Assembly: GCA_015057635.1 (NCBI GenBank) | Contig: SVEB01000091.1 | Location: 1-58,155 of the forward strand | From: Lachnospiraceae bacterium | GTDB lineage: Bacteria > Bacillota > Clostridia > Lachnospirales > Lachnospiraceae | Length of the DNA stretch: 58,155 bases | Reading direction: 5' to 3' | Shown here: one piece after another, positions 1 through 8,913 of the stretch | Numbering within the stretch: the stretch's first letter is position 1 | How the letters are laid out: every line of letters begins with the position of its first letter | The notes under the pieces: generated by a model | What the model was told of the DNA's origin: nothing | Databases searched by the model: none | Seen by the model: the letters and a program-made list of their open reading frames with translations, nothing else | Program-made: the position numbers and the translations under genes

Positions 1-184
1 ATGACAGCGCGAGCTGCGGCGACAACGTTCCGGAATGTTCGGACGCATGAGCGGACAAAAAAGGAGGCAGGTCCTTTGCCTATCAGACAGGAATACACTG
101 TCTGCTATTCAAAGAACCTGCCCCTTTTTTGTTCGTCATGAGCCGGACATTCCGGAACGTTGTCGCCGCAGCTCGCGCTGTCAT
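1..184 (+). repeat. Palindromic intergenic element, copy A
   Basis: The outer arms 1-38 and about 147-184 are exact reverse complements, and the window may cut the left end. Inside is the shared core: ATGTTCGGACGCATGAGCGG, then an A-tract, an inner stem ending CTTTG, the loop stem CAGACAG...CTGTCTG, then CAAAG, the complementary inner stem, a T-tract and GTTCGTCATGAGCCGGACAT. The inner stem (about 61-78 with 111-126) pairs almost fully and looks like a bidirectional intrinsic terminator nested in a larger hairpin. The core motif reads on the plus strand. It lies 245 bases beyond the stop of the sigma-like gene. Bases 185-428 show no other convincing feature. Confidence 0.85.
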
Positions 185-428
185 CCCTGTCTCCCCGCTC
201 CTCCTGCTCTTTCCCTGTGTGGTGCAAAACAGAGTAACAGAATAATCGAATGATCAAATTACTGAATATATGGTAATGAATCATTTGAATAGGATTAAAG
301 ATACGTTAAACTGAGGACCGGAGGATTAAAAAGGCTATCTTTCTTTGGTCGGTCTTGTAGACTGTATAGGAGCGATTATGCTGAAATTGGAAGCCTATCG
401 GGTTTATGTCGGAACGGAGGGGATATCA

Positions 429-3400
429 CTAATCTTTGTGCTCGTATACCAGGCTGCCGTTTAGGTAGACTTCAACAATGTCTTTCAGGGTGATTGGAAG
501 GGTTGGAGTCCAGGACAGGGTGAAGGTTTCTTCATCGTCTTCCGCCATGACGTATAGGTAGGTTGAGGTCTGGGTCTTGATCGAAGTCTCAGACTCTGTG
601 GATGGACTGGATGTGACAGCGGATTCCGAAGCAGATGATGAGGATGAAGGAGCTGATGGTGTGGTGGTGATTACGGTTGGGGTGACAAATACAGCTGTGT
701 CTGAGCCTCCGTTGGATGGGACATCTGTGCTGTCAGACGAATTGCCGAACAGATTTAGCTTGGAAAGAAGGTTGCTGGAAAGGATTTTTTCTATTATATT
801 TTTCTTATCGCTCCCAGCCTGGTCTTCTACTTTGCTTACGATGTCAACACGGATTCGGCTTACACTGCCTGTATAGGTGCCGCGGATGACAATTTTAGCA
901 GGCGTGATTGTGAATTTATGCAGTTTGGCACCATATATTTTCCCTTTGGTTGTAAGATCGATGGAACCGGTCGCTTCGCTTACTTTGAAGTTCACCTTCC
1001 AGTCTCCGTCTATGCATACGTCATTTTTTATAAAGTCGGATGCTACCAGTTCATAACTGTCTACATCCTTTCCTTCTGTTAAGAATATATATTCTTCGTA
1101 GGTACTTCCTGCCTTCATCTTCCCCTTATCATCCATATCGAAACGGAAGCTCATGTAAGGATAAAGTTTCTCTCCTTCACCATCCATAAGATAAAAGCTT
1201 CCGGTATGATAGGTATTCCCCCAGTCAACCTGAATATGCAGATTTCCGTCGATGATGCCGATTCCAGACAGATAGGCTTCGGATATGGACTGGGATACCG
1301 GTGTCTCTTGTTCTCTTTCAATCTGCTTTAGTTCTTTTTCATCGACTTTGACTCCCTGTTGCTCCAGAGAAGCTTTTTTCTGCTCTCTTTCCTCCCAGCC
1401 ACACGGAATCATGGCGCTCCAGTTGCGTTCTCCTAATATAATTTCATATCCTTCTCCATTTTCTTCAATAACAGCTCTGGAATCTACCAGAATCTGTCTG
1501 TTTTCTGTTACATAGCTACATTCCCTTAAAAGATCCTCCTGTACCAGAAAGTCGTCATACCGGGTAATCCCAGATAATATGGACTGCACATTAAGCCTTA
1601 CCTGGCTTGAGATGCTTCCATCCCAGTCTTTTGCAACGAAACGGATGATGCTGGTATCATCACTGATCTTGGTAACACCTGTCATGCTAAAGGAGTTAAG
1701 AGAGGTGATTGTATAATCTTTCAGCGCAATCTCACCATCAAATCTTCCCTCTTCATCCTTTACTTCCACATAGAATACGGCTGATTCGCCATCCTGAATT
1801 GCTTTTAACACTTTCATCGTGATACCGCCTTCTTCTGCAGATGTCCCGATTGGCTTAAAGTAATTCTTGACGGTTGTTCCGATATAAGAAATCACGTTAT
1901 CATAGGAAATGGCGAACACGACTGCCGGAGCGGATATCAGCACACATACAAGTGCTGCCAGAAGGACTGCCTTCCCTCCGGTCACAAGTCTGGCCGGTTT
2001 TACAATGGATATATTCTGATATTCTCCGTTCGGCGACTTCTGCTTTCGATAAATGCCACGCTCCTTATCCCGGATACGTTCCTGCTTTATCCTTTCTTCT
2101 TCTCTTCGGCAGATTCTCTCATACAGGATTTCCAACAGATGACACATAATCTCATTCTTTAGGAAAACACTTGGAACGATATTCTCATAAAGCTTTTGAT
2201 AGTGTTCAGTTGGAGACATCTGTCCTAGTACTGCGGTATCGGTGGATGCTACGGACTCTTGTGCTTCCTGCTGCTCTTTTCTTGCCTGCTCTGCATTCTG
2301 CAAAGCTTCCTGTTCTACTTCTTTTTTCTGTTTTTCCCGCTCCCGCTTTATTTTCTCTATGCTGATCTTAATTGTCTGAGCCTCATCAAAGTCTTCCTGC
2401 CCACTCATATCAGATAGAATATCATGCTTGCCATTCTGTTCTTCCGGCGGCCTGTTTTCGATTTCTGTTTTTTTCTCCGCTTCTTTTTCTGCCTCTACTT
2501 CTTTCTCTGGTTCTGCTTCCTTTTCTTGTTTTGCTTCCTTCTGTTCTTGATTCTTTACAGACTTCTCAATTAGTTCTTTTACGGGTACTTCTATTACTTC
2601 TTCCGTTTCCGGCGCTCCATCGGTTCTCTGATTTCTTATCAAGATTTTTTCTGATAATTCTATTCCGGCTGCCTTTTGAGAATTTGGTCTTTCTGAAGCT
2701 GTTTTTTCTATGAGAGTCGACTCTGCATCCGCCTTTCGTCCATCTGACTTTTGTAAAGCTGGTTTTACAGAAACTTCATCCCCCATGCCCGTTTCCTCTT
2801 CTAAACAGCTTGCTGCCATCCTCTTATCTTTCGGCACAACTTTGGTATCGTCTTCGCCTTCCACTTTATAATTCTGAAACAGGGTCGGATAAACCTCGTG
2901 ATACGTTACTTTCATCAGTTCCTCACGCCTGTCTTCTAACATTCTTTTATGTACACGCCTTCTTCTTTCCTGACGCTCCTTTTCATTCTTCTCCATTCGT
3001 TCGGCCGTCCGTGTGATCACACGCCTTACTTTCCCTTTTCGGCACGAAACGATCTCTCCGATTTCTTTCTGTGATATTCCCTCTACAACCGAAAGGTGCA
3101 TCATCAGGATGCTTCTTTTCCTGACCCCGTGCAACATGGAGTCCAATAAATACCCTTCCTTCTCATCCTTTACTTCCTGCCCATACATCTTCACGGGATC
3201 GGGCTGATAATGTTTGGCTGCCTTATGCCTTCTTGCACTTTCTATCGTTTCCTTTATGATATAATCCCGCTCATCCCTTACAAGCGGAAATACCGGATTT
3301 TCGTTCATAAGCGTTAAAAATACATCCTGATATACGTCTTCGGCCTCACTTTTTGATTTTACAAGCGCGTAAGCGAGACGATATACCATAACAGAATACT

Positions 3401-3446
3401 GGTCTGTGACTCGTTCCAGATCCTTTTGTGTATAAATGCAGTTCAT
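429..3446 (-). CDS. Sigma-70-like protein fused to a membrane anchor and DUF4179-type extracellular region
   Basis: This 1005-residue protein starts like an ECF/sigma-70 factor. Region 2 is near residues 10-60 (SEAEDVYQDVF) and region 4 is a helix-turn-helix near 115-155 (ISQKEIGEIVSCRKGKVRR). Residues 155-460 are highly charged, rich in E, K and Q, and probably coiled coil or disordered. One hydrophobic segment lies near 487-513, followed by a DUF4179-like domain and further extracellular sequence to the C-terminus, with a Ser/Thr/Pro-rich linker near 925-965. In related bacteria the sigma factor and the DUF4179 membrane protein (a likely anti-sigma factor) are normally separate neighbouring genes; here they form one chain. 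It probably sits in the membrane with the sigma part in the cytoplasm. The ATG follows a GGGGGG-type ribosome binding site. Whether the sigma part is active is not shown. Confidence 0.75.
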   Translation of the reverse strand: MNCIYTQKDLERVTDQYSVMVYRLAYALVKSKSEAEDVYQDVFLTLMNENPVFPLVRDERDYIIKETIESARRHKAAKHYQPDPVKMYGQEVKDEKEGYLLDSMLHGVRKRSILMMHLSVVEGISQKEIGEIVSCRKGKVRRVITRTAERMEKNEKERQERRRRVHKRMLEDRREELMKVTYHEVYPTLFQNYKVEGEDDTKVVPKDKRMAASCLEEETGMGDEVSVKPALQKSDGRKADAESTLIEKTASERPNSQKAAGIELSEKILIRNQRTDGAPETEEVIEVPVKELIEKSVKNQEQKEAKQEKEAEPEKEVEAEKEAEKKTEIENRPPEEQNGKHDILSDMSGQEDFDEAQTIKISIEKIKREREKQKKEVEQEALQNAEQARKEQQEAQESVASTDTAVLGQMSPTEHYQKLYENIVPSVFLKNEIMCHLLEILYERICRREEERIKQERIRDKERGIYRKQKSPNGEYQNISIVKPARLVTGGKAVLLAALVCVLISAPAVVFAISYDNVISYIGTTVKNYFKPIGTSAEEGGITMKVLKAIQDGESAVFYVEVKDEEGRFDGEIALKDYTITSLNSFSMTGVTKISDDTSIIRFVAKDWDGSISSQVRLNVQSILSGITRYDDFLVQEDLLRECSYVTENRQILVDSRAVIEENGEGYEIILGERNWSAMIPCGWEEREQKKASLEQQGVKVDEKELKQIEREQETPVSQSISEAYLSGIGIIDGNLHIQVDWGNTYHTGSFYLMDGEGEKLYPYMSFRFDMDDKGKMKAGSTYEEYIFLTEGKDVDSYELVASDFIKNDVCIDGDWKVNFKVSEATGSIDLTTKGKIYGAKLHKFTITPAKIVIRGTYTGSVSRIRVDIVSKVEDQAGSDKKNIIEKILSSNLLSKLNLFGNSSDSTDVPSNGGSDTAVFVTPTVITTTPSAPSSSSSASESAVTSSPSTESETSIKTQTSTYLYVMAEDDEETFTLSWTPTLPITLKDIVEVYLNGSLVYEHKD

Positions 3447-3580
3447 ATCATTCCCCCCTTTTAACTGCTCTTTTTGGCATTCATCCCCATTACTCTTATT
3501 TTATGTAAATTTATTCCAATTGTAAATAGACAGATTACTTCTTCTTATACATGTCAAGTATTATTTTCGCTATAAAATGA

Positions 3581-3625
3581 CAACAGGACTCGTTACTTCC
3601 TCATTTGGAATAACAAATCCTGTTG
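3581..3625 (-). terminator. Hairpin terminator of the YgbA-like gene
   Basis: CAACAGGA at 3581 pairs with TCCTGTTG ending at 3625, with further pairing inside. It begins about 36 bases past the stop of the YgbA-like gene and is followed on the minus strand by a T-rich tract. Confidence 0.6.
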
Positions 3626-3661
3626 CCTCAGTACCTTTTTACCTTTTATTCATCTGCCTTT

Positions 3662-4039
3662 TTATCGGCTATTCTCTTTTCTGTCACCCTTTTTCGCACC
3701 ATGTTCCGCAATTAGATGTTTCACTGCCTTTACAGGGTGATGCAGTAACATTCTAGGCCCGGAGTAGCGCATAACATCTTTGATCTTCTGTTTCATATCC
3801 GGTTTATAGCAGTGTGTCTTACAGCAGCTACAGAATGTCTTCGTTTCCATATGAGGACATTTCTCGCTTCTCATTTTTGCATAATCCTTAAGTTCCTTAC
3901 ATTCGGGACAGAGATAGTCTTTCTTTTTTCCTTCAGCTTTCCACAATTCTTTATGGTTTCCGCGGCAGTAGACATGAATCATGCATGCTACTAAAGCTTT
4001 CTCTTCCTCTCTCTTTTTTCTTATGATATCCTTTTCCAT
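3662..4039 (-). CDS. ygbA: YgbA-type nitrous oxide-stimulated promoter family protein
   Basis: This Cys-rich protein of 125 residues matches the YgbA family (PF11756), which in enteric bacteria is NsrR-controlled and linked to nitrosative stress recovery. Its biochemical role is not settled. The family signature is clear: CSCCKTHCYKPDM near residues 70-82, followed by MRYSGPRMLLHHP. Cysteines at 19, 25, 44, 47, 61, 70, 72, 73 and 77 suggest metal or Fe-S binding (inference). The start is the ATG at 4039, six bases after AGGAGG, rather than the longer open frame from 4066. It has its own downstream terminator and no obvious operon partner. Confidence 0.85.
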   Translation of the reverse strand: MEKDIIRKKREEEKALVACMIHVYCRGNHKELWKAEGKKKDYLCPECKELKDYAKMRSEKCPHMETKTFCSCCKTHCYKPDMKQKIKDVMRYSGPRMLLHHPVKAVKHLIAEHGAKKGDRKENSR

Positions 4040-4092
4040 TGTATTCCTCCTGATGTACTGTCTCATGGATACGTAACATGTTGAATTGCTGA

Positions 4093-5745
4093 CTAGCTTG
4101 TTCTATCAGACTCCATCTGGTATTTCACATCACAGATTCCAAGAGTGGATGCACGATGAGAGATTAATACAACCGTCTTTTCTTTGCTGAATTCCTTAAT
4201 GGATTTTAAGATAATGCCTTCATTTAAACTGTCTAAGTTGCTGGTTGGCTCATCTAAATATAGAACTGGGCTGCTATGAAGAAATGCCCTCGCGATTCCG
4301 ATTCTCTGACGTTCCCCGCCGCTTAAGTTTCCGCCAAGCTCAGTTGCCATCGTATCGTACCCATTCGGAAGTGTCATGATAAAGTCATGTAAGGATGCTT
4401 TCTTACAAGCTTTTACTACTTCTTCATCTGTCGCATCCATCTTGCCGATTCGGATGTTGTTGCCGATCGTATCACGGAATAGTACGGTCTCCTGTGTTAC
4501 ATAGCCTTCTAAAGCACGAAGGGATTTTGTATTGCATTCCTTAATATTATCGTCACCGATTTTAATGGATCCGCCATCTACATCCCAAAAACGCATCAAA
4601 AGCTTTAAGAAAGTAGATTTACCGCTACCACTCTTGCCGCTGATCCCGACAACCGTATTCTTTGGAATGATGAAATCAAAGTCTTTTAAGATCACTTCTT
4701 CTTCATAAGAGAAGGATACGTTCTCCGCTTTAATCTCTTTATACTGTGCTGTTACGCCTTCTGCTACCTCTTCTACCATCGGGGTATCATCTAAGATTGC
4801 AAGAACACGTTCCGCACTGGCAAATGTCTGATTTAAGTTGTTGCTTAAGTTGCTTAGCGCGATTACCGGACCGAAGCCACTAAAACAAGTGATCGTCGCA
4901 AGGATCACGCCGTCCATGCCAACCATTCCTTTCTGGTACATCCATGCTGATACAAGAAACATAAGGAGACTGAAGAATAATACGCCTGCATCGTTGCATG
5001 CTCTTGTTAAGCTTTCCTGTTTCTTTAAGCGGTCCTGAATCTCTTCTAAGTCTCTTGTCTTCTGGTTTAATTCCTTTAAGCGTTTGTTTCCGCCCGCATA
5101 CTGGATTGTTTCATGAATGCCTCTAAGGCTTTCTAAAACAAAACTGTTTAATTCACCAATTCCGTGTCTAAAATCCTGGCCATCTTTTCTTCCAAGGCGT
5201 GTGATTAATTTTGGAATCAGATAACCGATCACAAGGTAGGCTGCTCCTAAGATAACAGCGAATACCGGATGAAGGTTTCCGATGAATGCAAGTAAGATCG
5301 CACATGTGATAACAGCGATGATAACCGGTGAAATGGTATGTGCATAGAACACTTCTAATAATTCAATATCATTTGTGATAATGGAGATTAAGTTACCTTT
5401 ATCTTTTCCTTCTAATTTGGCTGGTGTCAGCTTTCTTAACGCACCAAATACTTTATCACGAATTAGCGCAAGAACCTTAAAAGCGATATAATGGTTGGAT
5501 GCCTGCTCTGCATAACGAAGCACACCACGGATCAAAGCTAAGATGCCGGCTAAAATAAATACGGTCTTTAGCTTCACATCAAGCACGCCAAGAAGTGTTA
5601 ACAGGCCGAAGCCTCCTAAAATGGTGATGAAAATCGCGGATAAGAATCCGATTACACCCATGATTACCGCTGCACACATGACATGAGCAAGAGGTTTTAC
5701 AATGCCTAATAAACGAAATGTCAGTTTCCATCTATTCTCTTTCAT
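4093..5745 (-). CDS. ABC exporter half-transporter, CydC-like (fused permease and ATPase)
   Basis: A 550-residue half-transporter. An N-terminal six-helix type I exporter domain spans about residues 15-310 and a nucleotide-binding domain about 335-550. Walker A is GISGKSGSGKST near 368-379, the signature is LSGGERQR near 474, and Walker B is VLYLDEPTSNLDS near 494. It starts one base after the stop of the 578-residue half-transporter upstream, and its ribosome binding site GGGAGG lies in that gene's end. The pair therefore almost surely forms a heterodimer. The resemblance is to CydDC-type thiol/amino-acid exporters. No cytochrome bd genes are present here, so the exported substrate is unknown. 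Confidence 0.8.
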   Translation of the reverse strand: MKENRWKLTFRLLGIVKPLAHVMCAAVIMGVIGFLSAIFITILGGFGLLTLLGVLDVKLKTVFILAGILALIRGVLRYAEQASNHYIAFKVLALIRDKVFGALRKLTPAKLEGKDKGNLISIITNDIELLEVFYAHTISPVIIAVITCAILLAFIGNLHPVFAVILGAAYLVIGYLIPKLITRLGRKDGQDFRHGIGELNSFVLESLRGIHETIQYAGGNKRLKELNQKTRDLEEIQDRLKKQESLTRACNDAGVLFFSLLMFLVSAWMYQKGMVGMDGVILATITCFSGFGPVIALSNLSNNLNQTFASAERVLAILDDTPMVEEVAEGVTAQYKEIKAENVSFSYEEEVILKDFDFIIPKNTVVGISGKSGSGKSTFLKLLMRFWDVDGGSIKIGDDNIKECNTKSLRALEGYVTQETVLFRDTIGNNIRIGKMDATDEEVVKACKKASLHDFIMTLPNGYDTMATELGGNLSGGERQRIGIARAFLHSSPVLYLDEPTSNLDSLNEGIILKSIKEFSKEKTVVLISHRASTLGICDVKYQMESDRTS

Positions 5746-5746
5746 C

Positions 5747-7483
5747 TTACATACCTCCCTTGCTGTATTGTTCTAACTGTCTCTGGGCAGTAAAGAGATT
5801 TGCATAAGTTCCGTTTGCATCCATTAATGCTTTATGTGTCCCGCTTTCTGCATATCCGCCGCGTTCTAATACGATGATATGATCCGCCTCTACTACATTT
5901 AGCAGACGGTGGCTGATCAATAACACAGTCTTAGTCTTTGCAAGCTCATAGATGACACGCATGATGTCTTCTTCGCTTTCCGCGTCAATATTAGACGTCG
6001 CTTCATCAAAGATATAGATTGGAGAATCATGAAGAAGCGCTCTTGCAAGAACAAGCCTCTGGCACTGTCCACCAGATAAATTACTTCCCTTTTCCGTTAG
6101 CTTCATGGAAAGACCGCCCTGGCTGATCACGAAATCATACAGGTTTACTTTCTTTAATACTTCATACATTTCTTCCATTGTGGCAGATTCTTTTGCCATA
6201 CGAAGATTTTCAAGCACAGTTCCCTTAAACACATAGCTTGATAAGGATACTAATGTGATTGCTTCCATGCGCTTTTCTTCCGGAATATCACAAAGGGATA
6301 CGCCTCCAATTGTGATATTTCCTTCATAACCGGTTAATTTGCCGGTAAGGATTCCTGCAATCGTACTTTTACCGGAACCGGACTCCCCTACTAAGGCAGT
6401 CAGTGTTCCTGGCTTCATGTTTAGATCCATTGCCTTTAAGATCGTGCGTTCCGGAGTATACGCAAAGGATACACTTTCTACCGAGATATCACCTGAGAGT
6501 TCCTGATCCATTGCCGGCTTTTCTTCCTCTTCTTCTAAATCAAGAATACGGAATAGCTTATCACTTGCCGCCATACCATTCATCGCGATATGGAAGAAGG
6601 AACCTAACAAACGAAGCGGGATAAAGAATTCAGCCGCTAATAAAATCATAAAGAATGCATTTCCGGTAGAAATGTTACCGTTTCTTACTTCCCATACGGA
6701 AACGATCATACCAAGAGCCGCACCGCCGTAAGCGATCAAGTCCATTATGGAAACACTGTTTAACTGCATGGTAAGAACCTTCATCGTAATCTTACGAAAA
6801 TGTTCCGCATTTTCATTCATTTTCTTATGCTGTTCTTCGTCTGCATCATATACTTTTAAAGTCGTAAGACCCTGTAAGTTTTCTAAGAAATCATCACCTA
6901 ACTGGGTATAGCTTGACCAGTACTTTGCTAACAGCTTCTTTGCAAACTTCTGCACTGCGATAATAGAGCCTGGAATTAAAGGCACACATATAAATAGTAC
7001 AATCGCAGTCTTAACGCTGATAAAGCTAAACACCACGAAAAGGGTAATAGGTGCTAATAAGCTGTAAAAGAACTGTGGCAGGTATTTACCGAAATAAATC
7101 TCTAACTGTTCCACACCTTCCGCACTAAGCTGTGTCACTTCTGCTGTTGTTACCTGCTTGGTGTAGCCTGCTCCTAAACGAAGCAGTTTCTTATAAAGCA
7201 TTTCACGAAGACGTTCTTTTACCATGCTTCCGGATAAATAGCTGTACTTGCCGGCGATCATGACAAAGATATAGCGAAACACGATCATAGCTGCTACCAC
7301 CCCTCCTGTTAAATAAAGAGAAGATGACTCGACCCTTCCGTCGATCAGCTGCTGTAACAGCCCCCCGATCATGCCGATTCCAACGATATTGCAGACTAAT
7401 GCAAGCCACTGGAATATAATATTTTTAACAATCTTATCTTTCGCTTCCGGAATGGTTCCAATCAGCCTTTTGTTAATCATCAT
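5747..7483 (-). CDS. ABC exporter half-transporter, CydD-like (fused permease and ATPase)
   Basis: First gene of the two-gene exporter operon, 578 residues. It has an N-terminal six-helix exporter domain followed by an ATPase with GESGSGKST (Walker A), LSGGQCQR (signature) and IYIFDEATSNID (Walker B). The ribosome binding site AAGGAG lies upstream of two consecutive ATG codons; the first is used here. Its partner follows after one base. The upstream intergenic region is almost wholly occupied by palindromic element B, so the promoter must lie within about 40 bases of the start, inside the element, or further upstream through YbaN. Confidence 0.8.
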   Translation of the reverse strand: MMINKRLIGTIPEAKDKIVKNIIFQWLALVCNIVGIGMIGGLLQQLIDGRVESSSLYLTGGVVAAMIVFRYIFVMIAGKYSYLSGSMVKERLREMLYKKLLRLGAGYTKQVTTAEVTQLSAEGVEQLEIYFGKYLPQFFYSLLAPITLFVVFSFISVKTAIVLFICVPLIPGSIIAVQKFAKKLLAKYWSSYTQLGDDFLENLQGLTTLKVYDADEEQHKKMNENAEHFRKITMKVLTMQLNSVSIMDLIAYGGAALGMIVSVWEVRNGNISTGNAFFMILLAAEFFIPLRLLGSFFHIAMNGMAASDKLFRILDLEEEEEKPAMDQELSGDISVESVSFAYTPERTILKAMDLNMKPGTLTALVGESGSGKSTIAGILTGKLTGYEGNITIGGVSLCDIPEEKRMEAITLVSLSSYVFKGTVLENLRMAKESATMEEMYEVLKKVNLYDFVISQGGLSMKLTEKGSNLSGGQCQRLVLARALLHDSPIYIFDEATSNIDAESEEDIMRVIYELAKTKTVLLISHRLLNVVEADHIIVLERGGYAESGTHKALMDANGTYANLFTAQRQLEQYSKGGM

Positions 7484-7525
7484 ATGAAATATGACTCCTT
7501 CCTAATATTACGAAATTCATAAGGA

Positions 7526-7728
7526 TGTCGCACGAAGAGAGTGCCTAGACTTTGGCATCATGTTTCCCGGATGTCCGGTTCATGACGAACAAAATCTGGT
7601 TCTATCTTTGCTTATCAGACAGCATATTCCTGTCTGATAAGCAAAGATAAGGCCGGATTTTGTCCGCTCATGCATCCGAACATCGGGGAAACATGATGCC
7701 CCAGGCTTTGCACTTTCTTCGTGTGACA
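7526..7728 (-). repeat. Palindromic intergenic element, copy B
   Basis: The arms 7527-7575 and about 7680-7727 pair with a few mismatches (GTCGCACGAAG with CTTCGTGTGAC at the tips). The core reads on the minus strand: GCATGAGCGGACAAAA, inner stem, TATCAGACAGGAA...CTGTCTGATA, complementary inner stem, TTTTGTTCGTCATGA. The element lies after the terminator of ybaN and about 40 bases before the start of the ABC exporter operon, both on the minus strand. Confidence 0.85.
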
Positions 7729-7740
7729 ACCCGTTCTTTC

Positions 7741-7768
7741 AAAAAAGATGCCCCCAGCATGAGGGGGC
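7741..7768 (-). terminator. Intrinsic terminator of ybaN
   Basis: GCCCCCTCATGCTGGGGGC on the minus strand is followed by CATCTTTTTT, seven bases past the ybaN stop. It is a strong GC stem with a T-run, and palindromic element B starts only about 12 bases further on. Confidence 0.85.
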
Positions 7769-7774
7769 AGTATC

Positions 7775-8137
7775 TTAAGCTTTTCTTGTTTTTATCTGAA
7801 ACAGGAAATAGTAATACTTTACTGCCATTACTACAACAATTGCGATTCGCGCGTGTAGGTTACCGCAGAAATAGAATGCAAGCAAAAGCATGCTGCTTGC
7901 AAATGCAAGTGTGCAGATCTTGGACTTTCTTGTCATGCTTCTATCCTTTACGAAGTCTTCTAAATGCTTCTTATAAAGACTCGTTCCTAAAAACCAGTTA
8001 TGGAAACGCTCGGAGCCTTTCGCGAAACAGAACCCTGCAAGCAACAAAAAAGGCGTCGTAGGGAGAACCGGTAGCACCACTCCTACAGCGCCTAATGCAA
8101 ACGATAGGAAACCTATCATGATAAACAATATCTTCAT
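7775..8137 (-). CDS. ybaN: YbaN/DUF454 family inner-membrane protein
   Basis: Small membrane protein of 120 residues from the DUF454 (YbaN) family; function not established. The family hallmark GVVLPVLPTTPFLLLAGFCF lies near residues 19-38, followed by the KGSERFHNWFL stretch and two further hydrophobic helices near 80-115. The ATG follows AAAGGG with normal spacing. Its promoter region carries two identical-architecture 16-bp inverted repeats, one overlapping the probable -10, so it is probably regulated. It ends in a strong intrinsic terminator. Confidence 0.85.
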   Translation of the reverse strand: MKILFIMIGFLSFALGAVGVVLPVLPTTPFLLLAGFCFAKGSERFHNWFLGTSLYKKHLEDFVKDRSMTRKSKICTLAFASSMLLLAFYFCGNLHARIAIVVVMAVKYYYFLFQIKTRKA

Positions 8138-8258
8138 ATTTTCCCTTTCTAAACCTATGTATTATCAGATGCTTTGGGGGGTGAATAAAATTTTAAAAGA
8201 GGAGATCTGGTACATACGAACCCCCCAAGCCGCCGTATGAAAAGCTTATCCGATAATA

Positions 8259-8306
8259 GTTAGCTTTGGCTAACTCGTCCATGACTATATGTTAGCATAG
8301 GCTAAC
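8259..8306 (-). promoter_or_regulatory. Promoter of ybaN with twin GTTAGC-N4-GCTAAC operators
   Basis: Two inverted repeats GTTAGCNNNNGCTAAC lie at 8259-8274 and 8291-8306, centres 32 bases apart (about three helical turns). On the minus strand TTGACA at 8318-8313 is followed after 18 bases by TAACAT at 8294-8289. The upstream repeat thus covers the spacer and the -10, and the other lies in the early transcribed region. The regulator is unknown. The half-site resembles DtxR/MntR-type metal boxes but the spacing differs. Confidence 0.6.
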
Positions 8307-8380
8307 TCATGTTGTCAACAACTTTTTGAAACTTTTTATATTTTATAATTTATGGGCCATTGTTCTCATTCATCCGGCCT

Positions 8381-8700
8381 CACTCTGTGTTATTCCATAC
8401 CACCATTTTTGCTGCAGTCACCAGCACGATCATCTGGTATAAAAGGGTTCCCGGAGATGATATGAAGGTCGGCGTCCTCTGTTTGATGTACTAGGGTGCC
8501 TCCGTGATGTGGCTGGTAGATACAGTCTTTCAGTATTCCACGCTCCATGCACAGTATTTACTCCAGCGCCTGCAGATATGCTCAATGATTTATATCTTGG
8601 TCTCTCAGTTGTGGCACTTGGACTTATCATATGGATCGTGATTCTTCTTATCAAAGACCCAAGAGGCATTGTAAAAGCAACCCTGTTTAAAAAGAAATAA
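8381..8700 (+). pseudogene. Degraded small membrane-protein gene (nonsense plus frameshift)
   Basis: Read on the plus strand from 8381, the frame gives a hydrophobic start (TTIFAAVTSTIIWYKR) and then VGVLCLMY, followed by a TAG at 8492-8494 where TGG (Trp) would fit. It continues as GASVMWLVDTVFQYS until one base seems lost near 8558. In the next frame it runs on as TPAPADMLNDLYLGLSVVAL and a last helix, ending LIKDPRGIVKATLFKKK at 8700. Joined, this makes one coherent three-helix protein, so the piece from 8509 alone is not a real gene. The 5' end is uncertain; ATG at 8352 in another frame may mark an additional frameshift. Family not recognised. Confidence 0.6.
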
Positions 8701-8803
8701 AGCTAAGACACACCCAAACGGCAAGCTTTTCTATTAGACCCAAAACAGCGGTACGGCATACCCCTTACCGTTCCACTGTCATAAAATTTCCTTATGACGG
8801 TGC

Positions 8804-8839
8804 TGTCGCACACTCTTCGTGCGACAACACCCTTTTTTT
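8804..8839 (+). terminator. Intrinsic terminator downstream of the pseudogene
   Basis: TGTCGCAC pairs with GTGCGACA around a seven-base loop and is followed by AACACCC and seven T. It ends the plus-strand pseudogene transcript and faces the end of the nitrogenase-like operon. Two smaller hairpins (GTCATAA...TTATGAC at 8778-8798 and one near 8748-8780) lie just upstream. Confidence 0.75.
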
Positions 8840-8913
8840 ATCATCCACCACACATTCTATCCTGCCCAGATCAACCGGTCCGTTAGAAAAACATAATTCC
8901 TGTTGTTTTACTA

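Noticed and set aside
35..253. Open frame inside palindrome A
   Set aside because: It lies almost wholly within the inverted repeat, has no ribosome binding site and is not protein-like. Similar open frames in elements E and D were rejected for the same reason.
4093..7483. CydDC for cytochrome bd assembly
   Set aside because: The pair resembles CydDC in layout, but no cydAB is present and the host appears anaerobic. Only the exporter type is claimed.
8509..8700. Intact 63-residue gene starting at GTG 8509
   Set aside because: There is no ribosome binding site, and the first 20 residues are out of frame with a coherent upstream membrane protein. A frameshifted pseudogene explains it better.
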